DNA from: Terfezia claveryi | Taxonomy: Eukaryota > Ascomycota > Pezizomycetes > Pezizales > Pezizaceae | Reading direction: 5' to 3' | DNA: 64,000 nucleotides | Assembly (NCBI GenBank): GCA_015179025.1 | Contig: WHUX01000011.1 | Location: 248,001 to 312,000 of the forward strand | Shown here: positions 46,692-57,733 of the stretch, piece after piece | Numbering within the stretch: position 1 is the stretch's first letter | How the letters are laid out: each line of letters opens with the position of its first letter | The notes under the pieces: generated by a model | Told to the model about the DNA's origin: nothing | Database searches by the model: none | Seen by the model: the letters and a program-made list of their open reading frames with translations, nothing else | Translations under genes and position numbers: made by a program

Positions 46692-46995
46692 ATTAGGATG
46701 GGATGATTTTAGGTTGTTATGTAAAGGATGAAAGGTGTAAATTATGCTATGCACATATGTCGTCGTAGCAAAGTTCGTTTGTTTTTTGTCTGCCTTTCGT
46801 TGAGAATACAGTTGTATCGCATCATGTCCGTGTTTTATATTCTGTTTATTTGCTTGAATTATATCTAGCGTATTTGTGCAATGTCTATCTACGATGCCAT
46901 GGGTAGCGGTAGCCGTAGTATTACCTATTTAATCACCACAATTGACAACCTCTCATGGTCGTCCCTCCGATCTCGTATCTTGTTTCATGGCCCTC
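46692..46995. other. 3' intergenic between convergent genes
   Basis: AT-rich 3' UTR sequence; no gene seen. Confidence 0.4.
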
Positions 46996-47745
46996 TTACA
47001 TCTCCCCACATTGGATAATAATCACATCTGTCGTCGGCCTATCCAGAATCGTCCTCGCATTCTCAATCTTCTTCACCACAGTCATACTCTCATCATCCAG
47101 CACTTTTCCAAAAACTACGTGCTTGTTGTCGAGGAATGGTGTTGCGACTGTGGTGATGAAGAATTGGGAACCATTGGTGTTGGGGCCGGAGCTGCTCATC
47201 CACACACCCAATAATCAGTATAATTGCACATTTCCTAGAGGGTAAAACGTACTTTGCCATACTCAACATCCCCGGCGCATCATGCTTGACCTTAAAGTTC
47301 TCATCCGAAAAATACCTCGATCCGTAGATACACGTTCCGCCCGTACCGTCTCCGTTCAGAAAGTCTCCGCCTTGGATCATAAAGTCTTTAATCTACCTCC
47401 CCCTCCCCCCGCCATCATTCGAACCTAGACGTCAGGTTCAGTTCCGCGCATTTATTTATTAAGTTAAAAAAAAAAAAAAAAAAGGAATGTGGAGCCAGGA
47501 CCCCGTACCACACGATGAAATTTCGCGCCCTTGTACCCCTGTGGTTTCCCATTCGGCCCTTTGGTTTCTCCAGTGCAGAATTGCCGGAAGTTCTCGGCCG
47601 TTTTGGGCACGATGGTGCTGAAGAGCTCGATTTTGATGCGTCCGAGAGGTTCGCCGCCGAGGGTCACGTCGAAGAAGACGATGGGGTGGGAGGGGTCGCG
47701 GGGTAGGGTGGTGCTGGAAGGGGCGGGAGGTGTAGAGGTGGACAT
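46996..47745 (-). CDS. PPIH: peptidyl-prolyl cis-trans isomerase H (cyclophilin, U4/U6 snRNP type)
   Basis: Cyclophilin-fold prolyl isomerase; the human orthologue binds Prp4 in the U4/U6.U5 tri-snRNP. Exons 47745-47509, 47392-47253, 47191-46996 give 190 residues. After an extended N-terminus come '[20 protein letters not shown]', '[19 protein letters not shown]', '[16 protein letters not shown]' with the catalytic Arg, '[13 protein letters not shown]' and '[14 protein letters not shown]'. The end 'VIIIQCGEM' matches the PPIH C-terminus rather than cyclophilin A. Intron 1 (116 nt) contains a T18 run (minus strand), which may reflect polymerase slippage or an unusually strong polypyrimidine tract placed away from the acceptor. 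Confidence 0.92.
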
Positions 47746-48070
47746 TGTGGATAGAACGATGGTAGTGTGTGGTGGCTGTGATTATTGTGGTGTAATAAAA
47801 ATAAATATGTACAGGTATACATAACTTGATGATCTAAGCTACATGCATAGGTCAATAGCTACCACAGTTGAATTTGGATTTGAACCACATAAATTGCATC
47901 AAATATTCTAAGTCCTCAATGAGTGAGATGATATCGATAACATCTGTATATATACAATTGCGCTGACCAATTAAACGTTGACTTCCCCCATGAACCTAAC
48001 AGAAAATAAAATCACAATTAACATCGTTGTTAGCCAATGACCAAACACCTTCATTCGGCCCTCAACTCAA
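47746..48070. other. intergenic, no gene seen
   Basis: Promoter of PPIH and 3' end of the Dsc4-like gene. Confidence 0.4.
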
Positions 48071-49520
48071 TTAGTTCAATATACCAAGTCCCCTGATTGC
48101 CACCCCCTCCCCACCTCCACTCGCACCAGTAGCTGCCATATTGCTCCCAACGGTCACCGGCCCAGTGGTACTACCACTCCCCTCTCCGCCCCTAACCACA
48201 CTCCCTGGGCTGCCATGACTCCATTGCCACTTCACCGCATTCACAATATTCAGGCCCGCTACCACCAGCTGCCCCGAATACTGTACATATCTTCCTCCAT
48301 CATCATCCCCCTCACCACCGGGCTCATGTTCCCCACCTATACTTGTTCTCCTACTCGTACTTGTACTTCTCCGCTGACGTGAATGGCTGAGAAGAGATCC
48401 ATTCGGATCCTCTCCCCCGGTTGACCATCTCCGCCGCCTTCGTCTCCGTCGATGATGCCTCCTCCTTTGAGGCATCCCGTCACCACCGCGCCCCAAATCA
48501 TCAATACCTTCATCATCATCATCATCATCATTACCATCTTCCAAATCAGATTCTTCCACATTCTCATTCTCCCGCTCCCCACGTCTTTCTCCTCTCTCTT
48601 CACTATCCAAATCATGACTCCTATCCCCCTCCACTTCATCTCCACCCCTCCTCCTTCCCTCTGTCACACCCTCAAGCAGCCCCAGTTTCGCAATCGTCGC
48701 AGCAAGTATAACCAACTGTAGTAGTAAAATCGTAACATCCGTTATCGCTAGGCGGACTTTTGATATTGGCCCCTCTGTCACTTGGGTCAGTACAGTTATC
48801 CTCGTTATCGTTTGGTCCCCAGAGAACGTACCCTGCCCGATAAAATCAATAATCAATCCCCCATGTAACCACCCACCACTCGCCTCCCCTGCTTCCGGCG
48901 CAGACCCAAGAATGTGTATCAGGAGATTGAATATAGTCCACCCAAATAACCCGATAATGACTGACCGCCGCTGGGGTGGCGTGGGGAGGTTGATGGGTTT
49001 GGGTGTGAGGAAGTTGAGTTGTATTGCGCAGCGGATGAAGAAGCGGAAAAATGAGTTGCTATTCAGACATCAGCTCTAAATCCACCTTTCCACCGAGAAC
49101 TGGGGGAACTGGTGGTGGTTGCATAACTCACTCCAAAAAATACATATACGCGAAGTAAAAATACACCACCATATCCATACTCCTAATAAAATCTGTCAAG
49201 AACTTAATTTTCGTCTGAGCAATCACCGCTCTCCGAGCCGCAGCCGTAACCCTCGCTTCTCTCCTCCTCCTACTCCTACTCCTACTCCTCTGCCCACTCA
49301 AGCTCCCCCGAGCCACCCCATCCGCATCACTATGCCCATTTACGGCCTCCGGTGGTATAGGCATCCCACTCCGACTGCCGTCGACAATCTCCTCCTCCAG
49401 GGCTTCTCTCGGCGCGGTTTGTCGATCCCGCACCGCATTCGCCGAAGAAGATTGACTGGGGCCTTGACCGCCTAGGCTTGAGGCTCGAGGGGTGGGATCG
49501 CGTGAAACTTCATTGCTCAT
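48071..49520 (-). CDS. dscD: Dsc E3 ubiquitin ligase complex subunit 4-like (DUF1746)
   Basis: Membrane protein of the Golgi Dsc ubiquitin-ligase complex, needed for SREBP cleavage in fission yeast and Aspergillus. Exons 49520-49132, 49058-48832, 48774-48071 give 439 residues. The ATG at 49520 is preferred because the frame upstream has no other ATG. DUF1746 runs from 'LTDFIRSMDMVVYFYFAYMY' through 'NSFFRFFIRCAIQLNFLTPK' to 'EASGGWLHGGLIIDFIGQEG' and 'PISKVRLAITDVTILLLQLV'. The second intron (48775-48831, 57 nt) is a multiple of three with no stop, so unspliced it adds 19 residues just after 'DFIGQ'. The C-terminal half is acidic and His/Arg-rich low-complexity sequence. The subunit name rests on remembered family annotation. 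Confidence 0.8.
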
Positions 49521-49942
49521 TGAAATGTCATGCGGAGCCGTCGTTTGCAAGCGTAGAATTCAACAGCTGCAGATCGTGGGAGGTGGCTTACTCTATAATG
49601 ATATGTATGATGCTGAAGTTTCAAGACAGGTATAAGGTTGCGCAGTGATGCGGACCAGTCGAAGTTGTCACGTGACTAAGTCAGGTGATGGGGTTCGAGT
49701 GGATATTGAAATTGGTTATTGAACATTAGATATGAGGCACCTACTTAGAGCGAGGCTCCTCGAACGAGCATAAGCTGTCATTCCATATGCAATTCTATTG
49801 CTCGCTAAGCGGCTGGGTATCTCTAGTGATTCTATAAAACCCCAAACCCAAACGAACCATAACCCCAGCCCAACGGCCAGCAGGGCCTCAGCAGTCCTAT
49901 AATACACAAAAGGTCTACCCCCAGAGGGCGTTCTCTTCTAGC
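49521..49942. other. intergenic, divergent promoters
   Basis: Contains TCACGTGACT near 49670, a CACGTG E-box. No gene seen. Confidence 0.4.
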
Positions 49943-50536
49943 ATGACCATCCCGCAGAACAGTACCACCATGCCCCTACCAGCCAACGTCAACTACCCCC
50001 CCGCCCGCACGAAGCCCCTCTCCATCCGTTGCACCCCTCCAGTCCGACATTCCTTCGACCTCCCTTCAAAAGCCTTTTTCACTGGCTCCCTCTTCGACTC
50101 CATCGCCATCTTCCTCCAAAAGTATTCCATTCAATGGCACAATATCCAATGCGTCGCCCGGGGGGTTCACCCTGATACCGCCATTCCCACAATCTGCATT
50201 TTGATCACTTCGCCGTCAGATATGGATCACGTGGCTAAACTATGGCAAGAATACAATCAGCTCAGCAGCTCAGGAATTGGGAGTTTAGCGGCCATAGTTC
50301 CAGATGAAATCATGGAAGTTGAGTTTGCTAGTGTCATTGCGGATCTTGTGGCTGTGCCTGATTTTAGGAATAGTAATAGTAGCGGGGCTACTATAGCTGG
50401 TTTTCTTGGGCAAGGGGCGATGGGTGCGTCGATTGCAGGTTTGAATATGGTTGGTGCGTCGGTCAGAAATGCTGTGGCTGGAAGAAGTGAGGTGCCGTTG
50501 CTTTCTTGTAACTGCCCTCGAAGTCTGTCTCAATGA
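49943..50536 (+). CDS. uncharacterised fungal protein, 197 residues
   Basis: A single-exon ORF with two possible starts (49943 and, nine codons on, 49970). The N-terminal half looks globular ('PPVRHSFDLPSKAFFTGSLF', 'FLQKYSIQWHNIQCVARGVH', 'TICILITSPSDMDHVAKLW'). It continues with 'EFASVIADLVAVPDF' and a Gly/Ala-rich stretch ('GAMGASIAGLNMVGASVRNA'). No signal peptide or membrane helix is obvious. I do not recognise the family, but the length, ordered composition and clean convergent placement with MPH1 support a real gene. Confidence 0.6.
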   Translation: MTIPQNSTTMPLPANVNYPPARTKPLSIRCTPPVRHSFDLPSKAFFTGSLFDSIAIFLQKYSIQWHNIQCVARGVHPDTAIPTICILITSPSDMDHVAKLWQEYNQLSSSGIGSLAAIVPDEIMEVEFASVIADLVAVPDFRNSNSSGATIAGFLGQGAMGASIAGLNMVGASVRNAVAGRSEVPLLSCNCPRSLSQ

Positions 50537-50888
50537 CATTTGAGGATAATCTTTAAAATGGAGATTGGAGCGGGATTGGGGATGAGGGAGCTTCTAAGTG
50601 TAGAGTGGTAGAGCATTCTGTATCAGGCGCTGATAGACCACAGGAATAAGTGTTGGCCTGATTAGTATACTAGGCATTCAGGGTAACGAATGGGCTTAAT
50701 GGGTTTAATAAGAAATAACACCACAACAAAATGAAACAACTTCATTAATGGCCTCGTTCCCAAATTAGAATATAAATTATCTGCCATTCCATTAAAAGTT
50801 AAAAAAAAAAAAAAGATCAATCCCCAAACGCCAAACTCAAAGAAATCAGGGTATATCAAACGCAAGCCTGAACACTGAACAAAGTCGT
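50537..50888. other. 3' intergenic between convergent genes
   Basis: AT-rich; an A-run near 50800. No gene seen. Confidence 0.4.
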
Positions 50889-53800
50889 CTATCCTTCCTC
50901 ATCTTCATCGCTATCTGCTACCCTTCGCTTCTTCCTGGCAGGCCCGTTCCTAGCTTTGACTGCCTTTGTTCGCTGTGGTGTAGATGAGCGTTCTATGAGA
51001 ACAGAAGCGTCGGGTAATTCATCGTCGTCATCACCACCATCCTTATCCTCTTTCTCATCTCCATCAACGTCCCTTTCAATCTCCATTTCTTCGCGATCAA
51101 CCATGATGATATCCTCTTCGTTATATAAAGCGGAGGATGTAAATGGTGACGGGTCATGAAGTAGCTCCACAGCCGACTTGACCTCATCCTCAGAGAGACT
51201 GATAGGGGGAGGTTTTTTTGCCCTTTTCCGCCTGTTAGGGATCGTCGCATTCAACTTTGGCACGAATTTATGTTTTGCCAAGCTACCAAATTTCCACCCC
51301 GTCCCCTGATTCGTTGCCTTCGGTTGCGGCTTCTCTACTAGAGGCGGAGAAAGCGAATCTCTCCCTGCCTGGAGGTCCTCCTCCCTGAAATTCGCTTTCA
51401 GTTTCTCAATACTGGCTGGATCCTCCTCATACTTCTGCATAACATTCAACATCTTGACCACGGACTTCGTAGTTTTACTATGACCGACAAATTTGGTCGT
51501 ATTCAAACTCCTCTGGAATTCGGGATATACATCCAATCTCGGCAGCGTAATGGTAATCACTTCCTCGTCCCCATAGGCCTGGGTGTAGTATTTATGCAGA
51601 TGTTTCTCTTCCTCCTCATTAAGAAGACCAGCTGTAGAGGATGCATCAGGGTAATTCGGTGCAAGACTTTCTGTATCACTTTCGACTGGTATCACATCAT
51701 CATCTTCTTCTTCTTCTTCTGACGGAAGCGCAACGAGCTTGCCGATTCTTGAAGCCTTTATGAAGCCAGTATTGACCCCATCAGGCATATGGAACCTCTT
51801 TGGGGGAATCTTCCTTCGGCCTCTTAATTTCTGAGGTTCCGGTACCTCCACTAGGGGTATAATGTGTTGTTTATCTACCACTGGTACCAACCCCCTAGGT
51901 AGTATCCGTGGTGAAACCTCGTGGCGAAACGTGAAATGCTCTCCGGAAATGATCATCTTTTGCATCTTATCATAGTTGTCTTTGGCCTTCCTAAAGGCGT
52001 CCTCTTCTTTTCCTCTAGTAAGAAGAAGAATGATTTTCCCTGCCCGCTTACGCCCTGTACGCCCCATCCGTTGAAGCTGCAGAACGTCAGTTTTGGGTCC
52101 GATTTTATCTAGGGCTAGGATACCTACCATTCGTATAGGAGATGCGCTAGAATCGTAACACACAATAAGATCAACTTCACCAATGTCCAAACCCTCCTCG
52201 CCTATGCTAGTCGCTACTAGGGTATTGTATACTCCTTCCTTGAGCTTTCTAATGACCTATGATATCGTGAGCATTACCTCGATTATTATTGGAATGGCAT
52301 ACATACTTCTTGTTGTTTGGGTTGGCTCATTCCAGCCTGCCCGTTTTTAGAGTCTTGCTGTCCGACGAAAATGTGAGGCCGTATTTTCGGTTCATGTTGC
52401 TTCAATATACGGATAATCTCCTCCCCGCTGCCTCTAAATGATGAGAATATGATGATCTTTGTATCTGTTTCACCCCTTTCATCACAATCCATAAAATGCG
52501 TCAGAACAGCACCAAGCAGATGATCGAGTTTAGGATGATCGGAGGAAGTAGGAGACGCCATAATTTCTTGCGTCCTTTGCATAAGCTGCTTCCATTTGGG
52601 ATTGCCAAAGAGTCTTTCTTTCATTTTGCCTCTGCCAGATTCGAGCTCATTGCGCACTGCAGTTATGTTGGTGTAGAATGAACGTATCCCATGGTATTGT
52701 AGAAGGGTAAACGGATGAGCCAACGAGATAAGTAGCTGATACATATTTCGAATAGCCCACTTCGCCGGCTCTGGGAGATTTTGAGCAGCTGGTGTCCTCA
52801 GCCACTCTTTTTGGCCATTCACCAACGTAAAAAGCTGGATCTTTTCCGCATCCATCAGAAACGTTGCTTTCTTGCTTCTCAGCTCGTCCAAAAACGGCTG
52901 CATACACCCAGCAAACAGCTCTCTGAGCTCATTTATTTCAGAAGATAGCTCTATCACAACTTCCTCGACATTCTTGCGATGAATAAACTGCCGTATGTCC
53001 AGGGATTCCTCGGTTCTTATTTCCACCCTGGCAATTCCAAGGCTGTCAATGACTTCCTGGACACTCTCAACTGTTGTCCCGGGAGTAGCAGTAAGAGCCA
53101 AAAGCCGGAAGCTGGGATTGAATTTACGTATAAATTGGACAACCTTCGTATATGCATAATTTCCTGTTGCTCGATGGGCTTCATCGATCACCACACATAC
53201 AATCTTTTTAGGATCGGCTAAACCGTATTTGAGGTCATTTTCTATGGTCTGCGGAGTCCCAAAGAATACTCTTCGTTCCTCCCAGTACTCTGCTCGTATC
53301 TTCCTGGCCACTCTGCCCGTTAACTCGACGGTCTGCCTCCGTGGAATCCCTGTGATGTTATAACAGGCGTCCATTTGCTGCTCAACCAGAGGTTTTGTTG
53401 GTGCGAGAAACAAAAGATGCCCCTCTGGAGCCCAACGGTACCAATTGAGCATCACCACTGCAGCGATAAAGGTCTTTCCCAAGCCTATCACACAACATTA
53501 GCCAGAGAACATCATCCGTGAGTTTATGAACAACCTGTAGGCAATGCCACAAGCAGATTATTGAAGAGAGCCCCTTGAACAATGTTGAACTGATAATCTC
53601 GATGCGCCATATTACTAGGGTAAATCCATGTTTTCGCAGCTTCTAGGTCAAGCCGATGATGAGTTGGAGGTTCCTGGTTTTGGGTTTCCATCAGTCGATA
53701 TCTGTTTGGTGCCATTTGCTGTTGACTTGCTGGGCCACTACAGCCTGAGGACTGTCTCTGGGTTTGTGTTGGCCTAACATTCTCGCGGAGAGGTGCTCCC

Positions 53801-54021
53801 GTAAGAGTAGTCTGCCTGAGTGGACCATTTGATACCCTCCTGGGTTGTAAACAATCCTGTCCACTGATTCCTCCAAAAATTTGTAGTGGGCTGGAGCTAG
53901 AGTATTGCAGCTGAGATTCGACTTGGGTGGCGGCTTCTATGAGGGCAGCTTCATCCACATCTCCATATTCATCATCAAATTCATCATCGTCGAACCCATT
54001 GCTAAAATCGTTTTCAACCAT
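50889..54021 (-). CDS. MPH1: ATP-dependent DNA helicase Mph1 (FANCM/Hef family)
   Basis: SF2 DEAH helicase/translocase that remodels D-loops and stalled forks. Exons 54021-53535, 53484-52307, 52256-52128, 52076-50889 (introns 50, 50, 51 nt) give 993 residues. The N-terminus is acidic ('SNGFDDDEFDDEYGDVDEAA'). Motif Q/I: 'HRDYQFNIVQGALFNNLLVA' and, across intron 1, 'LPTGLGKTFIAAVVMLNWY'. Motif II: 'VVIDEAHRATGNYAY' (DEAH at 263-266). Motif III: 'LLALTATPGTTVE'. Motif IV-VI: 'IIIFSSFRGSGEEIIRILK', 'TSIGEEGLDIGEVDLIVCYD', and 'SPIRMLQRMGRTGRKRAGK' completed across intron 3. That intron is 51 nt without a stop, so an unspliced message would insert 17 residues between motifs V and VI. The C-terminal tail is acidic with basic NLS-like patches. 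Confidence 0.96.
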
Positions 54022-55765
54022 GACATGCAGTTCCTGAACCACAAACGTTTTGCACGACACAGCGTATAGAGCGATCTTGGGGGTTGCTGCCAAGACGGTG
54101 TTAACTGTCCAGTGCAAACGCGTTCACCACTTGTATGTGATGAGTTAGGTTCATCCGTTACCCTCAACATTGGCAGGTTATATCAGGCCTCCTCTTAAGT
54201 AGGAAACGAGCAGCAACCCCCCTTAACAACTATATTCAAGCTTCTTATTTTCAGCTCTCAGACTTATTCGTCCTTCTACCAACGCCTATTCCTCGGGCTA
54301 CGAGATGATTCCTTCATTCAAGGCCGATCCTAGTTCAGTAGGAACACACCGGTATGACATGGTGAAGTTATTTGATCTCGCTCCACTACCTCGAATCAAT
54401 AGACATTCGGACCAGATAATGCCAAAAAAGGGCCAGCAATTTCATACATGGATGTACTTTTTCGCGCGTTGTAAATACTTGCATAAAAAATTATTTATGA
54501 GTTCTAATGTATAGCGAGGTAAAATCCCAGAGGCCGGCCAGGCTAGTACGGAGACATGAGCAAGTACTAGGTAAAGGAGTTGAGGAAATGACAGTTTTTC
54601 GTCATAAGGGCTCCTTCCCATCCTACGTGGCATTGAAGAGATTTTGAGAGAAATATAGCTGAAGCTATGTTTAAGGTGAGCAAATGAAATGACGAATGGA
54701 GACTGGGTGAAACGTTGTATGTATGCCTCTGGTAATACCCGTTCGAGCAAGGAGCTACAAGCCTCAACCCTGTTCGAAATGGTGGCGGCTTTCCAGGGTT
54801 AAATCCCACCCCCCCCGAATTATCTTTTCATAGCTCTGTCCCAGGCGGCGATTACTGGCCACTACGGATCTAGTAGATAAATCAGCCCCAAGCCTAACAC
54901 AAGAAGGCGAATTCTGTACCTATTGGATTTCTGGGTGGATTTTGGAGTTCTACAGTTGTTGATTTGTTCAAAAACCAAGAATGGGTCAATAAGCCGAGTG
55001 CTTGCTACATGATCATGGGAAAGTAGTCTGGTTAATATATATGTAAGTTCTCCTTTAGTAGTCTGGTTGGCACGTTCTCCTTATGGTAGAGATCGTCCTA
55101 GTCTGGTTAGATGTTTATTGGATCGTAATAATACAAGAGTTGACAAATATTGTTCAGCTTTTTTTGCTGGAGTGAGGTCTGAGCAGCTCACCAGGCCTTT
55201 TCACTGTGTCAGTGTGTCAAGCCCATGCATCCAACCTCCAGAATAGGTATCAGAAAGTGCTCGAAAATCCAGGTACACCGTTGACCTTGGGCTGCTGGTG
55301 CATTGATCTATTTTGTTTCTAAAATTGCTTCTTCCTTCCAACCTGTTCTTGTGTCTTGGTTCCATTTTGCTGTCGTTAGTCGCGAGCGAAATGCTGCACC
55401 CCTGCTGCAGCATGCTGTGTACACTTGAAATTACATATCCAGCGAGAGCTTCCTGGGCAATTGGGTACAACTACTCCTAGATGAGCTGGTGAATCGAGCA
55501 GGGGACGGCATAGTCTGCTTGGGGTTTTGTGGCTGCTTTTGGTGTGGGTGAGGATCACAGCAATCAAAGGTTTTGTATAAGACCTTGTAACACGCCCACT
55601 ATTTTTTACTCCCCATCACCCCTTTCTCCCCATCCATTCCTTCAACCAGACACACTCGCTCACCACAGGACCTCATACATTCGTTTTTTGAGCCAACCAG
55701 TACCAACAGCCTAATACTGCCCGTACTTACACGTGCTTAATATCAAACAAACCGACACCCTCAAA
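54022..55765. other. intergenic, ~1.7 kb
   Basis: Between divergent MPH1 and the GPI-protein gene. No gene seen. Three TAGTCTGGTT motifs lie close together at 55023-55110. The last 150 bp before 55766 is CA/CT-rich like a strong fungal promoter and 5' UTR. Confidence 0.5.
55023..55110 (+). repeat. three TAGTCTGGTT motifs in a row
   Basis: GTAGTCTGGTTAATA, GTAGTCTGGTTGGCAC and CTAGTCTGGTTAGATG, about 34 and 41 bp apart, same strand. Related copies occur elsewhere in the window. Confidence 0.7.
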
Positions 55766-56476
55766 ATGAAGTTCATTACCCTTCTTTTCTCTGCTGCCCT
55801 CATCGCTGGTGCCGCTGCTCAAACTTCCACTACCACCTCTTCTGCCCCAGTCAATTCCGACAGCAGCTACGGTCCTGTGGTTGACAAGTGCTTGAAAACT
55901 TGCAAGCCAGAAAGTACCACCTATGTCAGCTGTACTGCTACGTGCTTGGGTAATCCAAAGTGAGCCATAATCCTGTTGTTATTTCCCTGAGTTCGACTTG
56001 CTGATGAGTGGCACAATAGCCCAACTTCGGAGCAAGTCATTGAGAATACCAAGTGTTCCGCGGCCTGCCCACAAGGAGTGAGTGATTACCAATGCCTCAT
56101 TCCTACAAAACCTCAGTTGCCTAACAATCTCAACAGAAGGGATCCCAAGCAGAGACCGAGGCCTACGGAAAGTGCCTGTGGGATTGTACCCAGAAGTACT
56201 TCTTGCCTAACCAAAGCAGTGTGCCAAGCTCTGGCCCGAGTCAGACCGATGATTCTAGCACTCCTACCGCTACCGGTAACTAATCCGCCCTCGAGTTTTT
56301 TTGAACATTGACTAACATCTTGCTCTCTAGACTCAAATGGCAACAGGGTCAACACCACCTCCACCTCCACCTCTACTTCCTCTAGCTCCTCATCCACCAA
56401 CGGAGCCTCTGCCATGGTCTACAGTACTTCGTTTGCCGGTGTCGTCGCCGCTTTTGCTGCCTTCCTTGCCCTTTAA
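55766..56476 (+). CDS. secreted Cys-rich, GPI-anchored cell-surface protein
   Basis: Exons 55766-55959, 56020-56077, 56137-56275, 56331-56476 (introns 60, 59, 59 or less) give 178 residues. The signal peptide is 'MKFITLLFSAALIAGAAAQ'. The mature domain has about eight cysteines in pairs ('KCLKTCKPESTTYVSCTATC', 'KCSAACPQG', 'KCLWDCTQKY'). A Ser/Thr-rich stalk follows ('NTTSTSTSTSSSSSSTNGAS') and the end is hydrophobic ('FAGVVAAFAAFLAL'), a GPI-attachment signal. The layout resembles small cell-wall or adhesin-like proteins and loosely CFEM proteins, but the spacing does not match the eight-Cys CFEM pattern I know. Likely cell wall or plasma membrane; function unknown. Confidence 0.85.
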
Positions 56477-56798
56477 GCATTTACATTCCAGGGTGATTTG
56501 AGGTTGGATCTAAGTGGATCTTTCAATATCGGAATGGATTACGTTGTACTTGTAACTCGGATTTCAGGTCTAGTTTTTTGTTTCTTGTCAATAATTTGCT
56601 TGGGACATCTGTTGGTGGTGTTAATGGTATGGTTGGGTTCCCGGGGGCAAGTCAATGAGTTTGGGTAATCAATTTTTGTGCGGTCCGAACTTAGCCAATA
56701 AGCAAATTTAATTCTTGTCCCTCCATATATTTTGATATTGATCTTTTGCAGCCCAGTACTGTAGCAAATCTATAAAACTACAGGACAATTAATCGATG
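56477..56798. other. 3' intergenic between convergent genes
   Basis: No gene seen. Confidence 0.4.
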
Positions 56799-57733
56799 TT
56801 ACATGACCAATGGGTTGACATCATCCTCCACTGGTATGATTTCCCCAGCAGGATCCAATCCTAGCCGTATCATCTCAACTGCAAGCTGGAAGAGATAATC
56901 CAAACTATGTAACCCTATATTAGCAAGACACCAGAACACCTAGAGCAAATAAACCCTACCTCTCACATTGCGTCTTCGCCTTCCAGATCGTTTCGCCCCA
57001 AACATAAACACCATGTCTCCTCACTAACACTGCACACGTATCAGGGTAATTATCCATCGCCTTCTCTAAACTTTCCTTCAAATCCTCCTCATGCGCCGTA
57101 TTCTCAATGATGGGGATCGTCAATGTGTCAAAGTATCCCATATAACCCTCTTTACCTCTCCCCCAAGGAATGGCTTTAATTTGTTCGATGTTTGCGATTT
57201 GAAAGTACGGTTTCTTAGTGAGCAGTGTGCAGAGAACAGCGGCTTGGGAGTGGGTGTGGATGCAAGCGCCGGCACCGCGTTTAGTGAAGGCGGCAAGGAA
57301 GAGCGGGGTGCAAGCTGAGGGCTTGAGCGAGAGTGGACTGCGGATGTACGTCTTGGAGGGGTAGTGCATGACAAACATGTTATGAGGGTGGAGACGCTCT
57401 TTCTGGACACCGGAGGGTGCGAGATAGATGTGGTCTTTGTGCTTGATAGAGATGCCCCCGCCGGTGCCCTGTTGGAGGTTAGTAGGCTGTCGGAGCAACT
57501 AGGTCGCAGGAGGCGGAGGTACGTACCGTCACCTAGTTTCCGAATATATATCAGCCATATTCTCAGAAAGGTAGTGACTTAGAGGATGGGGGTGTGAATA
57601 ACACATGAAGTTATACCCATCCATGAGTGTAGAAGTTGCGACATAGCTCGCAAATCAAGTTGGCAGGGTGATGAGGGTCATCGGAGGTGACGAGGTCAAG
57701 GTACTGGTCTTCGACTTTGTGCTCTGCTGCCAT
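56799..57733 (-). CDS. MDE1: methylthioribulose-1-phosphate dehydratase
   Basis: Methionine salvage: dehydrates 5-methylthioribulose 1-phosphate to the diketo intermediate; class II aldolase fold, cytosolic, Zn-dependent. Exons 57733-57617, 57532-57527, 57468-56960, 56904-56799 give 245 residues. The second exon is only 6 nt (GTGACG). It is needed to complete the conserved motif Gly-Trp-Val-Thr-Gly-Thr-Gly-Gly-Gly-Ile ('[20 protein letters not shown]'). Both flanking introns (84 and 58 nt) have canonical GT and AG. Metal ligands are seen in '[19 protein letters not shown]' and '[19 protein letters not shown]'. The C-terminus is '[14 protein letters not shown]'. It is divergent from calnexin. 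Confidence 0.93.
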
